Shown: positions 8,182-16,371 of the stretch, one piece after another
How positions within the stretch are numbered: position 1 is the stretch's first letter
Layout of the letters: every line of letters starts with the position of its first letter
NCBI RefSeq assembly: GCF_947494555.1
Contig: NZ_CANLVF010000008.1
Span: forward strand, 1 to 64,000
Length of the DNA stretch: 64,000 nucleotides
Direction of reading: 5' to 3'
Source: an uncultured Roseibium sp.
GTDB lineage: Bacteria; Pseudomonadota; Alphaproteobacteria; Rhizobiales; Stappiaceae
Position numbers and translations under genes: made by a program
The notes under the pieces: model-generated
What the model was told of the DNA's origin: nothing
The model's database searches: none
The model's input: only the letters and a program-made list of their open reading frames with translations

Positions 8182-9315
8182 TTGGATCTGACACTCGATC
8201 ACAGAGTCCTTGAAGAAGCACACGAGACGCGGCGCTACTTTGCCAAGTTCGAGCGCATCATCTCTCATCTTCAAGGTGTCGCAGACAGTGTCGTGTCGGA
8301 GAACACGGCACTGCTGTCCGAAATCCCGATCCTGAAGCAATATCTGGAAGCACTCTCCGGGACATTCACGGCGTTGTCCTACAAGTACCTGCTTGCCGGA
8401 CGCGTTTCGGACAAGTTGCCGAACCTGTTGAGCATTGATCGGCAGGACAGCGGCTTTCCGATCTACCAGGAACTGCTTGAGATGGCGAATGATGCCATGC
8501 AGGCGGAAAATCACCTGAGATCGCTTCCCGTCATGCGCGATCTTAAGATCGCGATGGTGAACCATATTCTGCGCGAGCAATCCACGCCGGTGAACCTACA
8601 GTTCGCCGCGTCGGAACGCCAATATTACGAGCAGTTGACGCAGGGAACCCTGTTCTGGGCGCGCAATGATCCCCGTCTCGCCTGGACCGGAAATGTCACC
8701 GGGAAAAGGCGCAAGTACCGCATTCACTGGGCCGTTTACGACAGCCAGCAGAACATTCCGCTGATCTACGTCTTGGACCTTGAGGACAGCGGCCGGAGGC
8801 CGCTTGCAAAGGACGAACGGCGTTGGCCGCGCGTTCAAGGGCATCTGGTTTCCCAGTCATCCGCCGGGCTTAAACTGCTGACCATCGCGCGGGGTTTCGA
8901 TCACGACTTCGATGATCTCCACCCCAAAAGGCTGCGCCGCTTTTATGTTGGCCCGATGTACAGTCATACCTTCACCCAGCAGTCGGGCCCGCTCCGGGAC
9001 GTGCTTTCGCAGGCAGGACAGAAACCCGGCGAAGACTGGGCCCTAGCCTGGACGACGGAAACGCTGGTCTCCACAGGTACGCAGCAGGAATCGACCGGTT
9101 TCTTTTCGTCTGTGGAACGGCAGGTCTATGACCTAGATCCGTTTGCCGCAGCAGGAGAAGGCGGGCAGGATACAGCCGGTCACACGCACCGGCAGCGCTC
9201 GCTCATCTTGCCGCAACGCCCTTATCAGGTTCTGGAAGAACTCAATCCGCCGGGTTTTTCCAACATTCGCAAATATGCCGTGAGCCCTGCCGGCAAAATT
9301 CTCAGCTACAAATAG
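8182..9315 (+). CDS. Unknown protein, second gene of AAA+ cassette
   Basis: A 377-residue cytosolic-looking protein. The N-terminal about 140 residues are mostly helical. The region about 150-270 looks like a mixed alpha/beta domain (TLFWARNDPRLAWTG, YRIHWAVYDSQQNIPLIYVL) with many aromatic residues. The end is basic and Pro-rich. It starts with TTG at 8182, 10 bases after the previous stop, with GAGGG at 8170-8174 as Shine-Dalgarno. There is no catalytic motif I can name. Tight spacing on both sides argues for a shared complex or pathway with the AAA+ ATPase. Confidence 0.7.
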   Translation: MDLTLDHRVLEEAHETRRYFAKFERIISHLQGVADSVVSENTALLSEIPILKQYLEALSGTFTALSYKYLLAGRVSDKLPNLLSIDRQDSGFPIYQELLEMANDAMQAENHLRSLPVMRDLKIAMVNHILREQSTPVNLQFAASERQYYEQLTQGTLFWARNDPRLAWTGNVTGKRRKYRIHWAVYDSQQNIPLIYVLDLEDSGRRPLAKDERRWPRVQGHLVSQSSAGLKLLTIARGFDHDFDDLHPKRLRRFYVGPMYSHTFTQQSGPLRDVLSQAGQKPGEDWALAWTTETLVSTGTQQESTGFFSSVERQVYDLDPFAAAGEGGQDTAGHTHRQRSLILPQRPYQVLEELNPPGFSNIRKYAVSPAGKILSYK

Positions 9316-9324
9316 GTTTCCGCC

Positions 9325-11274
9325 GTGACCGTTTCCAACGACCTTATGGAACTCAAGGAAGACAAGATCCGCGAAAAGTACTCTGCCGCGGAAGCTCTGC
9401 TCACCGGGTTCGATCATACACCCCGCATTGCCGCGAAACGCGAGCCTGACGTTGTTCAGGAACGCTCGCCAGGGTTGGGGACGCGAAGGCGCTTCCGCTC
9501 GACGACGCCCGGTCTTGTGACACGCTCGACAGCCCGTCCAGAAGGTGTCCAGCTTTCAGCCAGAATTTTCCAGAGTGACGAGGACGCACTCACCACTCCC
9601 CTGCAGGCGGGCGTATTGCAGGCGTTGCGGCGCGCCTTGTCTGTTGCCCAGGTGATGTCCGATCAGTTTGCCGAGCAGACAGGCCTTTCCGATCTCAAAC
9701 GCGCCAACCTTGCAGGCTCGCTCGATCCATCGCGAGCGGACAAGTTTCAGCAGCTTCTTTCCGCGTCCGCGCTCATTTCGCTGCATGTGTTTGCCAACAT
9801 GACGGACTTCCTGATCTCCGGTCTTGCCGCCGACACCGCAGACGTTGAAATTCAATGTGGTGACGTGGAAGAAATCCTTCTGGACAACGACCAACTGGCG
9901 CTTCACGGCACGCTTTGGGAACTGGATCAGGAGATTTCTGCAGCACCGATCCAGACCGATGCCCAGCTTGTCTCTCTGATTGCCTCGTTCTGCGAACAGC
10001 TGATGGAAAAAGTGACGCTGCGTGCTGAAGGCTCCGCGCTGCTGCAACCGTTCTCTGAAGCCAGGTACAGGGTTGAAGCGGACAGTTTCGAAATCACCGG
10101 CTTCACACCTGCGGCCCGAGCCCGCTCCACGTCTTTGACAATGGCGTTCAAGAAGCCAGAGGAAGTGGTGGGCAACCACATTGCCAAGTATCAGGCCATG
10201 AAGCTCGCCAAGATGCTCATGGCCTACGATTTCGAACGAAAAATGAACCCGTTCGCTGAACTCGGTGGCTTCATATTCACCTTCATGGGGGACGGAAAGC
10301 CCGGAACCGGCAAGACGACCCTGATCCAGATGATGGCAGGATTGATCAACGATTACTGTACCAACGCCGGCTACGCTTTCCGCTATCAGAACCTGTCGAC
10401 CGACAGCATTGACAGTTATCAGGGCAAGTCCGCCCAGAATGCCAAGGCGTTCATCAAGACGGTGACCGACCCGAATGTCATCGGTTTCGGGACGATCGAC
10501 GACATCGACCAGCTTGCCGGCAAACGCGGCGACCGGCAGTCGTCGGCGGGCCAGCTCGAAATCACCGCCGTCCTGATGGAAAGCTTTGCCGGTGCGAATA
10601 CCGTCGTGCGCGGCAACTGCACATTCGGCATGTTCTCGAACTATCCCGAAAACGTCGACGACGCCCTGCGTCAGCGCGCCGGCGCACGCTTTCTTGTCGA
10701 CGGCCCCCAGACGCGGGAAGACTATATCGACATCCTCTATCTCCTGATGGGCAAGAACCATTCGATCCCGGTCGGCGAACACGAATTGTTCGAGGCCCAG
10801 GTGATCCAGAAAGCCGTCGCCGCGTCTTACGAAAGTCACTCTCGCCCGAAGGAAGATGGGCTGGTGAAGGTCTTCGACAGGATCAGTGCCTCCATAGGAG
10901 AATTGGATACGATCGCCAAGCTCGGCGCCTATCTGAAGGGGATCCAGGAGGCCGACGAGCGCTTTACCGGGCGCGCCATCAAGAACATCACCGATGCCGT
11001 CAAGGTCCGTTCCATGGACTTTGAACTGCCGGACGAATGGATGGAAGAGCCCGATCTGTTCCTGTTCAAGGACTATGAAACCAAGAAATCCATGATCGCG
11101 GAACTTGCCCAGCCGATTTCTATCGAAATGGTGATCCAGGAAATCAACCGCTATGCAGACAGCGAATTCCGCTATGCTGACAAGTCCGATGAAGTCGCGA
11201 TCGAAAACGCGGTGCGGGAGATGCAGAGGATGGAAGAGGCCAAGCGCCGTTACAGGGACCTTTCCCGCTCATGA
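9325..11274 (+). CDS. AAA+ family ATPase, core of the five-gene cassette
   Basis: A 649-residue ATPase. The N-terminal half (about 1-280) is a helical region unlike common AAA+ partners. The AAA+ module follows: Walker A GKPGTGKT at 324-331 (Lys330), a Walker B-like TIDDID with Asp392/Asp393, a sensor-1-like TFGMFSNYPE, and an arginine-rich DALRQRAGARF that resembles an arginine finger. A helical lid and an acidic-basic tail (EMQRMEEAKRRYRDLSRS) close the protein. Its likely role is ATP-driven remodelling of a partner, perhaps the coiled-coil or membrane protein of the same operon. The GTG start at 9325 has only a weak Shine-Dalgarno; ATG 9346 is an alternative. The stop overlaps the next start by 4 bases. 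Confidence 0.82.
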   Translation: MTVSNDLMELKEDKIREKYSAAEALLTGFDHTPRIAAKREPDVVQERSPGLGTRRRFRSTTPGLVTRSTARPEGVQLSARIFQSDEDALTTPLQAGVLQALRRALSVAQVMSDQFAEQTGLSDLKRANLAGSLDPSRADKFQQLLSASALISLHVFANMTDFLISGLAADTADVEIQCGDVEEILLDNDQLALHGTLWELDQEISAAPIQTDAQLVSLIASFCEQLMEKVTLRAEGSALLQPFSEARYRVEADSFEITGFTPAARARSTSLTMAFKKPEEVVGNHIAKYQAMKLAKMLMAYDFERKMNPFAELGGFIFTFMGDGKPGTGKTTLIQMMAGLINDYCTNAGYAFRYQNLSTDSIDSYQGKSAQNAKAFIKTVTDPNVIGFGTIDDIDQLAGKRGDRQSSAGQLEITAVLMESFAGANTVVRGNCTFGMFSNYPENVDDALRQRAGARFLVDGPQTREDYIDILYLLMGKNHSIPVGEHELFEAQVIQKAVAASYESHSRPKEDGLVKVFDRISASIGELDTIAKLGAYLKGIQEADERFTGRAIKNITDAVKVRSMDFELPDEWMEEPDLFLFKDYETKKSMIAELAQPISIEMVIQEINRYADSEFRYADKSDEVAIENAVREMQRMEEAKRRYRDLSRS

Positions 11275-12659
11275 TGAGGCTGGTGAAAAACGGGCTGATG
11301 TACGGCAACCTTATGGAAGTGTCGTCGCCTTCCCTGGTCAGCCGCTACAATCGCGCGCTTGAGCACCTGACCGGAAGACGCACAAGCCTTCAGGAATTCC
11401 ACATTGACATCTCGGGGTTTTCTCCAGAGATCGGTGATGAACTCGGCGATCCGCTCTATCTCAATCCCAACGGCTGCAATCGACAGTTCATCTTGTTGAA
11501 TGTCGCTCAGAAAACCGCCCCCCTTCTCAATGCGCACTTTTCAACATCACGTTCGATCCTCCGCCGGTTCATTGACGACAACGAAGAACAGCTCTTTGCC
11601 CTATCCATTCGCGACGCAGTCGTCGGGGAACTGGTCAATACCATTTTCTCAATCGCGTCCCCGGCAGACCTGTTCGACATCCGCACGATCGACGTCGAAG
11701 CGGATACGGTTGGGGGCCATGTCGAAGCCGGAGGTGAGCTGACCGAGAAGATCGACCGGTTCATGAACGAGCCGGACGGCTGGTGGGATGATGTTCTGAT
11801 CGCCGAAATGGTTGAACTGTCCAAGCACACGGGCGACATCATTCGCACACCGATTGCGCTTCGGCCCCAGAGTTTCGAGCAGGGCAATTTTTACACGCGC
11901 CACTACGGCGGCCTTTACATTTTCCAGGATGTGAAGAGAACAGCCTGCATCTCTGAAAAACAGCAAGACATCGTGGACAATTTGCCTGTCAAACACGTCA
12001 TGACGCTCCGGGACAAGCGCGAAGTTGCATCGTTCCTGTCCAGAAACAAACTCGTCGAACCGATCACGCGTGCCGGGTCTGAGCGCGCTGAGAGTATTTT
12101 GAGACAGAAGCTCGACTTCATTGTCGTCGACACGGCTGCCAACAGCGGTGAAGACCTTTCAAGTGTCTCCCGGCGGGACCTGCGCTCGTTGAAACGCAAA
12201 TATCATCGCCAGCTTCCCGATGAATATCATGCACTGGAAAGGGCGGTGCGGCAGATCTCCAAGGGAACGAAGGTTCCCCGCATCACCCATGAAAATCCGG
12301 CGTTTTTCTATTTGCTGCGGTCTGGCAACCACCGGGACAAGCAATTGGTGAATATGCTGCTGTCGCAGCTGACGCCGCTCGACTTCCGGCAGCTTTTCAT
12401 CTGCCACAAGGACGCGTTTTATGCGCAGTACCAAGGCTGGAGCGAAGCAAAGAAAACCTATTGCGCCCAGTTCCTGGCCGAAGAATATGTTGTCGATAAG
12501 GTCGGCACGCGCACCGAGTTGTTCGGACCTGAGCCCGGCATGAGCGACGAACACGAACACTCCGATTACGGCTTTGGGCGAAATCAGGGGCCTTGGGGTG
12601 CTATTCCAAGGGATGACGATGACGACGATGATGATGACGACGAGGACGATGACGACTGA
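11271..12659 (+). CDS. Unknown protein with an all-acidic C-terminal tail (possibly DUF6638)
   Basis: A 462-residue protein without signal or membrane segments. The N-terminal region contains YNRALEHLTGRR, HIDISGFSPEIGDELGD and LNPNGCNRQFILLN, which I associate from memory, unverified, with the alphaproteobacterial family DUF6638. The last 15 residues (448-462) are all acidic: ten Asp, one Glu and four Asp. Such tails can bind cations, basic proteins or membranes, or mimic nucleic acid. The start overlaps the ATPase stop (ATGATGA) and its own stop overlaps the next start (TGATG), so production is coupled to both. The function is unknown. Confidence 0.78.
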   Translation: MMRLVKNGLMYGNLMEVSSPSLVSRYNRALEHLTGRRTSLQEFHIDISGFSPEIGDELGDPLYLNPNGCNRQFILLNVAQKTAPLLNAHFSTSRSILRRFIDDNEEQLFALSIRDAVVGELVNTIFSIASPADLFDIRTIDVEADTVGGHVEAGGELTEKIDRFMNEPDGWWDDVLIAEMVELSKHTGDIIRTPIALRPQSFEQGNFYTRHYGGLYIFQDVKRTACISEKQQDIVDNLPVKHVMTLRDKREVASFLSRNKLVEPITRAGSERAESILRQKLDFIVVDTAANSGEDLSSVSRRDLRSLKRKYHRQLPDEYHALERAVRQISKGTKVPRITHENPAFFYLLRSGNHRDKQLVNMLLSQLTPLDFRQLFICHKDAFYAQYQGWSEAKKTYCAQFLAEEYVVDKVGTRTELFGPEPGMSDEHEHSDYGFGRNQGPWGAIPRDDDDDDDDDDEDDDD

Positions 12660-13327
12660 TGAAATACGTTAAATGGATCGTCGGCATCCCAATGGTGCTC
12701 GTCATTGTCCTGTTCGCCCACTACACGCTTCCTGGCCGCGATGTCGTGCGGATCGTGGGAACGGACGTCAAACGTATGGATATCGGATCCTCGTCGCTTT
12801 TCTGGGCTGCCCCGGATGCTGGTACGAACCCGAACTGGACACGCGATGTCCGGTTCATAAACGCCGTATGGCCGAACGGGGAACCGCGGGTCTACCGCAA
12901 CGAGGACACTGAGTGGAGCTGGCCGCCCTATCTCAAGTTCAACAGTTCAAACGTCACCGCACAGGCGCAGGACCTTGCAAAAAGGGATGGTGAGGTCTGG
13001 GTTGCGGTCACGCACTACGGCTGGCGGATCCAGCTTTTCACGATCTTTCCAAACATTATCAGCATTCAGGAGGTGTCGGGACCGAATGCATTCCTGATAC
13101 CCTGGTTCAACATCATCTTCTTTCTAATCCTGGCAGCCATCGCGTATCTGATTTTCCGCGTCGCCCAGGCGTTCAAGCGAAAGCGAATTGATCCTGTCGT
13201 AGAGAATATTGACGGCCTCATCGATGACGTTGGCGAAAACGCCGAACAGGCACGTGCTCACGCCGAGAAACACGCCTCTGCCGCCACGAGCGGATTTCGC
13301 CGCTGGTTTAAACGCTGGTTCGGTTGA
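12659..13327 (+). CDS. DUF1523-family inner-membrane protein
   Basis: A 222-residue membrane protein with a transmembrane helix at about 5-24, a periplasmic domain (about 25-140) holding the conserved HYTLPGRDVVRIVGTDVKR, RDVRFINAVWPNG, VYRNEDTEWSWPPY and THYGWR, a second helix at about 145-168, and a cytoplasmic tail that is first acidic and then strongly basic (FRRWFKRWFG). These blocks match, from memory, DUF1523 of Rhodobacteraceae and relatives, which has no known function. It overlaps the preceding gene by one base (TGATG). As the only membrane protein of the cassette it could anchor the AAA+ machinery to the inner membrane, which is inference. Confidence 0.82.
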   Translation: MKYVKWIVGIPMVLVIVLFAHYTLPGRDVVRIVGTDVKRMDIGSSSLFWAAPDAGTNPNWTRDVRFINAVWPNGEPRVYRNEDTEWSWPPYLKFNSSNVTAQAQDLAKRDGEVWVAVTHYGWRIQLFTIFPNIISIQEVSGPNAFLIPWFNIIFFLILAAIAYLIFRVAQAFKRKRIDPVVENIDGLIDDVGENAEQARAHAEKHASAATSGFRRWFKRWFG

Positions 13328-13739
13328 AGACAGCAGTTCGGTCTAAATACGAAACTGCGGCACGGTTCGTGCGATGCGATCTGGAAAGATGGTGAAAAGT
13401 TTTTCCCTCGCGCGCAACCGGCTGAAAATACCGCAAACCACGTCTTGGAACCCACATTTTGATCCGAAATACAGCCACATCCCGGCAAATCGTTCCTCCG
13501 CGCACATCTGCCGCGACTGCTAGCGGATCGGCAGGTCATAAGCCGACCCAAAAAACGCAAAAAAGAATATTCGTTGCAATGGCTTAAAACGTCGCGACCT
13601 GGTCACCCGCTGGCTCCGGCAGTTATTCCCTTTTGCAAATTGGCCAATGTTTTGACTGGATATCAAGGCGCGGCCTCGCGTTATGACGCGGATGTTTCTT
13701 GACCAATCCAAACCAAAGTTTCTATTGTGAATATTTAAG
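13328..13739. other. Intergenic region upstream of the smo regulator
   Basis: About 410 bases without a convincing gene, running into the operator and regulator start (gene at 13829). A possible sigma-70 promoter for the regulator, TTGACC at 13699-13704 and TATTGT at 13723-13728 (18-base spacer), lies at its end, just upstream of the operator at 13740. I see no repeat or mobile remnant. Confidence 0.5.
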
Positions 13740-13753
13740 TTTACACGCGCAAA
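13740..13753. promoter_or_regulatory. Candidate LacI-type operator upstream of the regulator
   Basis: The 14-mer TTTACACGCGCAAA differs at only one position from TTTACGCGCGCAAA at 14864-14877, upstream of smoE. It is an imperfect palindrome centred on CG, as is typical for LacI-family operators, and lies about 75 bases upstream of the regulator start, so autoregulation is likely. Confidence 0.6.
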
Positions 13754-13828
13754 GTTTCTGCCCGTCCTTTTTCGGGCTTGGGCAGATCACGCAGCATAGA
13801 ATGCACACAAAAGTGTCAAGGCGAATGC

Positions 13829-14860
13829 ATGAGCGATAGAAAAATCAAAAACATGGAAGAATTCGCCACGGTCAGCGGCATCTCCAGACCTACGGTCTCG
13901 AAATATTTCAACGACCCGGAAAGCGTACGGCAAACGACACGGGACCGGATAGAGCAGGCATTGGAGCGCTACGATTTCCGGCCGAATATCTTTGCGATCA
14001 ACCAGAACAGGCGCCTGACCAAAAATGTTGGGGTGGTCGTGCCTTACCTCTCCGACCCCTTCTTCGCGGAAATTGCCCGAAACATTGAGCACCGCTGCCT
14101 CGATGCCGGCTACTGGCCGATTTTGTTCAGTGCTCACGGCCAGCAGTCCCTTGAAAATGACATTCTCAACAGTTTGCGCTCACTCAAGCCGGCCGGGGTT
14201 CTGCTTGCCCCGTTGGGCCGCGCCTCAGACCGCGGGTCTATCGAAAAGTTCTGCAAGGATGTGCCAACGGTTCTGTTTGACAGTAACCTGGACGGCATTG
14301 GCGAGGCCTTTGTTGGATCGGACAATTTCAGCTTTGTGTCCCAGACTGTGGAGTACCTGACGCGTTCTGGCGAACCTCCCTGTTTTTTCGAAATGAAAAC
14401 ACCCGCAAACCCGAACGCCAACAAACGGCGCATTGCCTATATCGAAGTCATGGAACGGCTGGGATTCGAACCTCAGGTCATCAAGGTTGACGGCGAGGGA
14501 TGGGCATTCGAGGAAATCGGGCATGAGGGTGCGATGCGTATCCTGGACATTCACGGGTTTCCCTCAGATACAATCCTTTGCAGCAATGACCGGCTGGCCA
14601 TTGGCCTTCTCTCCGCTTGCTACGAAAAGGGGCTCAGGGTCGGCCGCGGCGAGGGATGCGCCTTGCGCGTCGCCTCGCATGACGACCATCCCTTTTCAAG
14701 ATTCACCTGTCCGTCGCTAACAACCGCTGCACACGATTATGACTCGGTCGCAAACAATGCCTTCAGCACTTTGATGGACCTGATCGAAGCCGGCGGCACA
14801 TTCAATAATCGGCAGGAAACCCTTTTTTCAGCGCGACTTATTCTGCGCGCGTCCGCTTAA
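13829..14860 (+). CDS. LacI-family transcriptional regulator of the polyol operon
   Basis: A 343-residue repressor. The N-terminal helix-turn-helix reads MEEFATVSGISRPTVSKYFN, with the hinge region near RPNIFAINQNRRLTKNVGVV. The rest is a periplasmic-binding-protein-like effector domain (PYLSDPFFAEIARNIEH; CSNDRLAIGLLSACYEKG). It sits directly upstream of smoE in the same direction, so it most likely controls the sorbitol/mannitol operon in response to a polyol. The ATG at 13829 with AAGGCGA just upstream gives a normal-length DNA-binding domain; an in-frame start at 13778 would add 17 unlikely residues. Two matching operator-like sites flank the gene. Confidence 0.85.
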   Translation: MSDRKIKNMEEFATVSGISRPTVSKYFNDPESVRQTTRDRIEQALERYDFRPNIFAINQNRRLTKNVGVVVPYLSDPFFAEIARNIEHRCLDAGYWPILFSAHGQQSLENDILNSLRSLKPAGVLLAPLGRASDRGSIEKFCKDVPTVLFDSNLDGIGEAFVGSDNFSFVSQTVEYLTRSGEPPCFFEMKTPANPNANKRRIAYIEVMERLGFEPQVIKVDGEGWAFEEIGHEGAMRILDIHGFPSDTILCSNDRLAIGLLSACYEKGLRVGRGEGCALRVASHDDHPFSRFTCPSLTTAAHDYDSVANNAFSTLMDLIEAGGTFNNRQETLFSARLILRASA

Positions 14861-14863
14861 AAT

Positions 14864-14877
14864 TTTACGCGCGCAAA
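14864..14877. promoter_or_regulatory. Candidate LacI-type operator upstream of smoE
   Basis: TTTACGCGCGCAAA is the near copy of the site at 13740-13753. It lies 3 bases after the regulator stop and about 70 bases before the smoE start, inside AT-rich flanks (AAAATTTT before, ATTTTTT after). No good -35/-10 pair could be placed with confidence nearby. Confidence 0.62.
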
Positions 14878-14945
14878 TTTTTTCTTGACGCCGGATAATT
14901 TATGCCTCAGGCTCAGGTCAACATCCAAGCCAGGGAGGACATAGG

Positions 14946-16250
14946 ATGTATTTGAAGAACGCATTATGTGCGGCGACTGCACTTACCTTGATTACAGCCA
15001 CAAGCGCATTCGCGGATACGATTACGATCGCAACCGTGAACAATGGCGACATGATCCGCATGCAGGGTCTGGCTGACGATTTCACAAAGAAGACCGGACA
15101 TGAGGTTGAGTGGGTCACGCTCGAAGAGAACGTGCTTCGTCAGCGCGTTACACAGGATGTCGCTGCCAAAGGCGGTCAGTTCGACATCATGACCATCGGC
15201 ATGTACGAAACGCCGATCTGGGCAGCCAACGAATGGCTCGTGTCACTGGCCGATCTTCCGGCAAGCTACGACGCGGATGACATTCTGCCGGCAATGCGCG
15301 CCGGTCTCAGCCATGACGGCACGCTTTATGCCGCTCCGTTCTACGGCGAGTCCTCGATGATCATGTATCGCACGGACCTGATGGAAAAAGCCGGCCTGAC
15401 GATGCCGGATGCACCAACCTGGAGCGACGTCGAAGCCGCTGCCAAGGCCATGACCGACAAGGACAACGAGATCTATGGCGTTTGTCTGCGTGGCAAGGCA
15501 GGCTGGGGTGAGAACATGGCGTTCATCACCACCGTTGCCAACTCCTTCGGCGCACGCTGGTTCGACGAGAACTGGAAGCCTCAACTCGACACGCCGGAAT
15601 GGAAGGCAGCTGTTACCTTCTACAACGACCTGCTGAACAACTATGGTCCTCCGGGTGCCTCGACCAACGGCTTCAACGAGAACCTTGCGCTGTTCCAGCA
15701 AGGCAAGTGCGGCATGTGGATCGACGCGACCGTTGCGGCATCCTTCGTGACCAACCCGAACGACTCCACAGTTGCCGACAGCGTCGGTTTCGCTCTGGCG
15801 CCGAACAAGGAAGGCGTCGACAAGCGTGCAAACTGGCTCTGGGCCTGGGCGCTCGCAATTCCGGCCGGTACCCAGAAGGAAGCTGCTGCCAAGCAGTTCA
15901 TCGAATGGGCAACATCCAAGGAATACATCGAGCTGGTCGCCTCCAAGGAAGGCTGGGCGAACGTACCTCCTGGTGCGAGAACCTCGCTCTACGAGAATCC
16001 GGACTACCAGAAGGTTCCGTTTGCCGCGATGACGCTGGAAAGCATCAACGCAGCCAATCCTGACGCCCCGACCGTTCAGCCGGTCCCCTATGTCGGCATC
16101 CAATATGTCGCAATTCCGGAATGGGCAGGTATCGGCACGGCTGCTGGACAGGAATTCTCCGCAATGGTCGCTGGCCAGCAGACCGTGGAAGAAGCTCTGT
16201 CGAAAGCTCAGGCGAACACCGCCGAGGAAATGGAAGCCGCCGGCTACTGA
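14946..16250 (+). CDS. smoE: Sorbitol/mannitol ABC transporter substrate-binding protein
   Basis: A 434-residue periplasmic binding protein of the family-1 type. The signal peptide ends at ATSAFA (about residue 22). Recognisable blocks include ADDFTKKTGHEVEWVTLEE, FDIMTIGMYETPIWAANEWL and PFYGESSMIMYRTDLMEKAG, as in SmoE of Rhodobacter and related polyol transporters. It captures polyols for the SmoFGK permease. The start has a strong Shine-Dalgarno (GGGAGGA, 14933-14939). It is the first structural gene; a strong hairpin after its stop would let it be expressed above the membrane components, the usual arrangement for binding proteins. Confidence 0.9.
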   Translation: MYLKNALCAATALTLITATSAFADTITIATVNNGDMIRMQGLADDFTKKTGHEVEWVTLEENVLRQRVTQDVAAKGGQFDIMTIGMYETPIWAANEWLVSLADLPASYDADDILPAMRAGLSHDGTLYAAPFYGESSMIMYRTDLMEKAGLTMPDAPTWSDVEAAAKAMTDKDNEIYGVCLRGKAGWGENMAFITTVANSFGARWFDENWKPQLDTPEWKAAVTFYNDLLNNYGPPGASTNGFNENLALFQQGKCGMWIDATVAASFVTNPNDSTVADSVGFALAPNKEGVDKRANWLWAWALAIPAGTQKEAAAKQFIEWATSKEYIELVASKEGWANVPPGARTSLYENPDYQKVPFAAMTLESINAANPDAPTVQPVPYVGIQYVAIPEWAGIGTAAGQEFSAMVAGQQTVEEALSKAQANTAEEMEAAGY

Positions 16251-16267
16251 GGATTTCCTCCCCACTT

Positions 16268-16300
16268 GGGAGGGCGGAAGCTATTCCGCCCTCCCTTTTT
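16268..16300 (+). terminator. Strong hairpin with T-run between smoE and smoF
   Basis: A perfect 12-bp stem (16268-16279 with 16284-16295), loop GCTA, followed by five T (16296-16300). It has the form of an intrinsic terminator but lies inside the operon, 18 bases after the smoE stop. It probably causes partial termination or protects smoE mRNA 3' ends. Confidence 0.85.
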
Positions 16301-16371
16301 AGTTAAGCCCCTACATCCCATCGCTCCGCTCGCCACGGCAGACCGCTGCCGTCAACAGAGAAGGTGTGTCC

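Noticed and set aside
9556..10839. A 427-codon open frame on the minus strand
   Set aside because: It mirrors the AAA+ ATPase gene, which carries Walker motifs and fits the operon spacing.
7095..13327. Reading the AAA+ cassette as a phage-defence system
   Set aside because: No nuclease, reverse transcriptase, protease or other effector motif is visible, and the genes look like ordinary chromosomal alphaproteobacterial families.
13328..13739. A mobile-element or attachment-site remnant in the gap after the AAA+ cassette
   Set aside because: No repeats, tRNA or integrase-like coding sequence could be found there.
14885..14904. A sigma-70 promoter made of TTGACG and GATAAT or TTTATG upstream of smoE
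   Set aside because: The spacing is only 3-8 bases, far too short for a -35/-10 pair.
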